This document shows positions 6,572-8,117 of a stretch of 8,117 bases of DNA, piece by piece. The notes below the pieces were generated by a model. The model was not told where the DNA came from and ran no database searches. It was given only the letters and a program-made list of their open reading frames with translations. Source of the stretch: Clostridia bacterium (lineage in GTDB: Bacteria > Bacillota > Clostridia > Christensenellales > Pumilibacteraceae). The stretch covers positions 1-8,117 of the forward strand of contig JAFTMM010000125.1 in assembly GCA_017452405.1 (NCBI GenBank), written 5' to 3'. Each line of letters begins with the position of its first letter. Position 1 is the stretch's first letter. The position numbers were made by a program, and so were the translations under genes.

Positions 6572-7327
6572 TTATTCTGCTTCGGTCTGCGCAGGAGCTT
6601 CTGCTTCAGCTGCGGCAGCGCGCTTAGCAACGAGGGCTTCCTCGCCTTCCTTGGATTCGATAACTGCGTCAGCCATAGCGCCTGCAATAAGCTTAATAGC
6701 GCGGATAGCGTCGTCGTTACCGGGGATTACGTAATCAACTTCATCGGGATCGCAGTTAGTATCAACGATACCTACGATGGGAATGTTGAGCTTGCGAGCT
6801 TCAGCTACTGCAAGATGTTCCTTCTTGGGATCTACTACGAAAAGCGCGCCGGGAAGGTTACGCATTTCCTTAATTCCGCCAAGGTTGGTTTCGAGCTTAT
6901 CTCTTTCCTGAGTAAGCTGCATAACTTCTTTCTTAGGAAGAAGCGAGAACTCGTTCATGCTCTCCATAAGGTTGAGCTTATTAAGTCTTTCAATTCTCGA
7001 TCTAATCGTCGAAAAGTTGGTAAGCGTACCGCCGAGCCAACGAGAGGTAATGTAATACATACCGCAACGCTGAGCTTCGCTTGCAATAGCTTCCTGAGCC
7101 TGTTTCTTCGTACCTACGAAGAGAATAGATTTACCGCTGTCAACTACGCCCTTGATGAAGTTATAAGCTTCGTCGATAAGACCTACGGTCTTTTCAAGGT
7201 TAATGATATAAATATCATTTCTAGCGGTGTAGATGTACTTCTTCATCTTCGGGTTCCACTTTCTGGTAGCGTGACCGAAGTGCACACCTGCTTCGAGCAA
7301 CTGTTTCATAGAAACTACGTTTGCCAT
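6572..7327 (-). CDS. rpsB: 30S ribosomal protein S2
   Basis: S2 binds the back of the 30S subunit between head and body and is needed for S1 binding where S1 exists. The 251 residues open with MANVVSMKQLLEAGVHFGH, and HATRKWNPKMKKYIY follows at about 19-33. Further family blocks are GKSILFVGTKKQAQE, then SRWLGGTLTNFSTI, VDPKKEHLAVAEA and IPIVGIVDTNCDPD. The C-terminus is an Ala/Glu-rich tail, normal for S2. The ATG at 7327 is preceded by AGGAGG with 5 nt spacing and a second AGGAGG 12 nt farther up. The gene is first in its transcription unit, with a promoter at 7434-7462 and a long structured leader; tsf follows after 18 nt. E. coli S2 represses its own operon through its leader, so autoregulation here is plausible but not shown. 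Confidence 0.98.
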   Translation of the reverse strand: MANVVSMKQLLEAGVHFGHATRKWNPKMKKYIYTARNDIYIINLEKTVGLIDEAYNFIKGVVDSGKSILFVGTKKQAQEAIASEAQRCGMYYITSRWLGGTLTNFSTIRSRIERLNKLNLMESMNEFSLLPKKEVMQLTQERDKLETNLGGIKEMRNLPGALFVVDPKKEHLAVAEARKLNIPIVGIVDTNCDPDEVDYVIPGNDDAIRAIKLIAGAMADAVIESKEGEEALVAKRAAAAEAEAPAQTEAE

Positions 7328-7332
7328 TTTGT

Positions 7333-7350
7333 CCTCCTGTTAATCCTCCT
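7333..7350 (-). promoter_or_regulatory. Tandem Shine-Dalgarno sequences upstream of rpsB
   Basis: Two copies of AGGAGG lie at 7350-7345 and 7338-7333 on the minus strand. The proximal copy is 5 nt from the rpsB ATG and is the functional match. The distal copy is 17 nt from the ATG, too far for normal initiation. It could act as a standby site or in alternative leader pairing, or be without function. Confidence 0.6.
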
Positions 7351-7364
7351 CACGGCTTTGATTT

Positions 7365-7418
7365 TTGCCCAATGAAACGAAATTATTCCGCACAGTTTCA
7401 GGCAAGCTCGCGAGTGCG
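7365..7418 (-). promoter_or_regulatory. Structured rpsB leader: bulged hairpin with possible pseudoknot
   Basis: In the leader transcript, UUGCCUGAAAC (7405-7395) can pair with GUUUCA (7378-7373) and GGCAA (7369-7365). This gives 11 pairs with a 3-nt bulge and a 16-nt loop (7394-7379). The loop contains GUGCG (7393-7389), the exact complement of CGCAC (7418-7414) on the 5' side of the stem, so an H-type pseudoknot is possible. The structure ends 15 nt before the distal Shine-Dalgarno copy. Feedback by S2 would be a natural role, but no ligand can be read from the sequence, and the helices were found by eye without energy calculation. Confidence 0.45.
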
Positions 7419-7433
7419 TATTCAAACGTTGGT

Positions 7434-7462
7434 ATTATATCACAACAAACGCCAAAAATCAA
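7434..7462 (-). promoter_or_regulatory. Extended -10 promoter for rpsB-tsf
   Basis: The minus strand carries TTGATT at 7462-7457 (4 of 6 to -35), a 17-nt spacer, and a perfect TATAAT at 7439-7434. TG plus one base (7442-7440) precedes the -10. Transcription would start around 7426-7430, giving a leader of about 100 nt. The -35 hexamer lies inside the loop and 3' arm of the preceding terminator. It is the only strong promoter I see in this gap that faces rpsB. Confidence 0.8.
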
Positions 7463-7478
7463 ATGATTTTCGGCGTTT
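7447..7478 (-). terminator. Terminator hairpin after the ruvX-DUF1292 genes
   Basis: A 14-bp stem (7478-7465 with 7460-7447) with a 4-nt AUUU loop contains one G-U pair on the minus-strand RNA. The outer 7 bp are AAACGCC/GGCGUUU and the inner part is A-U rich. A short U-rich tail (UUUGUU, beginning within the arm) follows. It lies 39 nt after the DUF1292 stop. The tail is weaker than that of the tsf terminator, and the opposite strand forms the same stem. Confidence 0.72.
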
Positions 7479-7517
7479 ACGTTGACATATTTAATAATAT
7501 TTGTAAATTACTCGAAA

Positions 7518-7862
7518 TCAATCTTTTATCGAGCAATCCTCCGAAGAAGCGCAACCTTCACATTCTCCGCCACACTCAGCGTCGGAGGTAGCGCGAAGAA
7601 ATTCTTCAAATACGGCTTCCTGAATCGCTTCGTCTTCAACGGGATAGAAGAAGTCATCCTCCTCGCCCTCCGTTTCTTCAATCTTGAAAATAACTACTTC
7701 GTCGTCGGCTATGCCTTCAATTTCTTCGGCGGGCTGAAGAAGAGCGTAAAGTTCGCCTTCATATTCAACTACTGCGATTTCATAGAAATCCATAGGTTTA
7801 TCGTCCTCGTCAAAAAGGGTGATAATCTCCTCGTCATCGATAAGCTGTACTTTTTCGTCCAT
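7518..7862 (-). CDS. DUF1292 (YrzB-like) acidic protein with a four-cysteine C-terminal tail
   Basis: This small cytoplasmic protein of 114 residues has no known function. The body (about 5-88) fits DUF1292: IITLFDEDDKPMDFYEIAVV (13-32), then YEGELYALLQPAEE (34-47) and DDEVVIFKIEE (53-63), ending in FEEF (85-88). It is strongly acidic. The last part is unusual: Cys97, Cys101, Cys104 and Cys110 form C-x3-C-x2-C-x5-C in a Gly/Glu/Ser-rich tail, which could bind a metal; the B. subtilis homologue YrzB is shorter and, as I recall it, lacks such a tail. The ATG at 7862 has AAGGAG at 7875-7870, 7 nt upstream, overlapping the ruvX stop. The 4-nt gap to ruvX and the yrrK-yrzB precedent support the family call and co-transcription. 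A terminator follows. Confidence 0.85.
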   Translation of the reverse strand: MDEKVQLIDDEEIITLFDEDDKPMDFYEIAVVEYEGELYALLQPAEEIEGIADDEVVIFKIEETEGEEDDFFYPVEDEAIQEAVFEEFLRATSDAECGGECEGCASSEDCSIKD

Positions 7863-7866
7863 AATT

Positions 7867-8117
7867 TTACTCCTTACGCGCTTTCCGCGCGGTCATATAG
7901 TCGTTTAATATAATTTGTGCGGATAATTTATCCGTAAAATTCTTCATATCACGCTTCTTAACGCCACCCATTTGAAGATATTCTTCTGCTTGAAGCGTGG
8001 TATATCTCTCGTCAAGATATTCAACGGGGAGACCGGTAACCTTACCTACAACTCTGCCGAAAGCGCGCGGTTTAGACGCTCTCTCGCCCTCGCTTCCGTC
8101 CGTCATTAGCGGAAGTC
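7867..8117 (-). CDS. ruvX: RuvX/YqgF-family putative Holliday junction resolvase, C-terminal part, cut by the window edge
   Basis: YqgF/RuvX proteins have an RNase H-like fold and are linked to Holliday junction resolution and, in E. coli, to pre-16S rRNA 5'-end processing. The 82 visible complete codons cover a little over half of a protein usually near 140 residues. They include LPLMTDGSEGERASKPRAFG, matching the family's GLPL-x-x-DGSEG block, then DERYTTLQAEEYL and the C-terminal DKLSAQIILNDYM, whose acidic residues are the expected catalytic ones. An ATG at 8106-8104 lies inside this conserved block and is not the start: the LPL codons before it stay in frame to the window edge. The gene ends in TAA at 7869-7867, and the next gene starts 4 nt later. 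In Bacillota it often follows alaS and yrzL (ireB), which would lie beyond the right edge. Confidence 0.93.
   Translation of the reverse strand, partial: LPLMTDGSEGERASKPRAFGRVVGKVTGLPVEYLDERYTTLQAEEYLQMGGVKKRDMKNFTDKLSAQIILNDYMTARKARKE

Noticed and set aside
7315..7353. Short GTG-started frame overlapping the rpsB start, as a leader peptide
   Set aside because: The GTG has no Shine-Dalgarno site at proper distance upstream, and the frame is about 12 codons made mostly of the two AGGAGG sites.
5972..7375. A 467-codon open frame on the plus strand, antisense to tsf and rpsB
   Set aside because: Tsf and RpsB on the minus strand are unmistakable. The antisense frame stays open because strongly biased codons in these genes avoid those that would read as stops on the other strand. 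Its translation resembles no protein family I know.
7482..7509. Perfect TTGACA on the plus strand, with TAAATT 16 nt downstream
   Set aside because: The -10 is only 4 of 6 and not extended, and the sequence is AT-rich, where such matches arise by chance. It would give only an antisense transcript to DUF1292. Possible, but unsupported.
7482..7913. A 143-codon plus-strand open frame across the DUF1292 gene
   Set aside because: It mirrors an acidic, Glu/Asp-rich gene whose complement reads as hydrophobic Phe/Leu/Val codons. There is no family match, and it crosses into ruvX.
1..8117. Mobile elements, CRISPR arrays, tRNA or rRNA genes, phage or defence genes
   Set aside because: None found. No repeats of note, no transposase or integrase motifs, and nearly the whole window is accounted for by collinear housekeeping genes.

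Overview
This window is a conserved bacterial housekeeping locus, with every gene on the minus strand. Read in the direction of transcription (right to left), the order is the 3' end of ruvX/yqgF, a DUF1292 gene, rpsB, tsf, pyrH, frr, uppS, cdsA, dxr, rseP and the 5' part of ispG. This order, the strong Shine-Dalgarno sites and the moderately AT-rich sequence point to Bacillota, most likely Clostridia. That placement comes from gene order and protein resemblance; there is no rRNA gene here to confirm it.

Right end (7518-8117): the C-terminal part of RuvX and a small acidic DUF1292 protein are 4 nt apart, the pairing known from the yrrK-yrzB locus of Bacillus. A 14-bp hairpin at 7447-7478 appears to end this transcript.

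Centre right (5579-7462): an extended -10 promoter overlaps that terminator and should drive rpsB-tsf. Its leader of about 100 nt can fold into a bulged hairpin with a possible pseudoknot, and ends in two Shine-Dalgarno sequences. A UUCG-tetraloop terminator lies just after tsf, only about 20 nt before pyrH, so pyrH probably depends on readthrough or on a promoter I did not find.

Centre and left (1-4882): a good sigma-A-like promoter with a very short leader lies between pyrH and frr. From frr to ispG the genes are tightly packed: an 11-nt frr/uppS overlap with a TTG start, TAATG overlaps at uppS/cdsA and dxr/rseP, and 3-14 nt gaps elsewhere. This looks like one operon.

Functionally the cluster joins translation (S2, EF-Ts, ribosome recycling factor), UMP phosphorylation (PyrH), isoprenoid precursor synthesis (Dxr, IspG), the undecaprenyl carrier (UppS), phospholipid activation (CdsA) and a site-2 membrane protease (RseP). 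I see no mobile element, phage gene, tRNA, rRNA, CRISPR array or defence gene, and no convincing new biological system. The most interesting signals are regulatory: the rpsB leader fold, the overlapping terminator and promoter, and the tsf-pyrH terminator. Next are a four-cysteine tail on the DUF1292 protein and residue changes in IspG, UppS and Dxr. No stretch longer than 300 bases lacks a gene; the longest gap (7328-7517) is filled by the terminator, promoter and leader.
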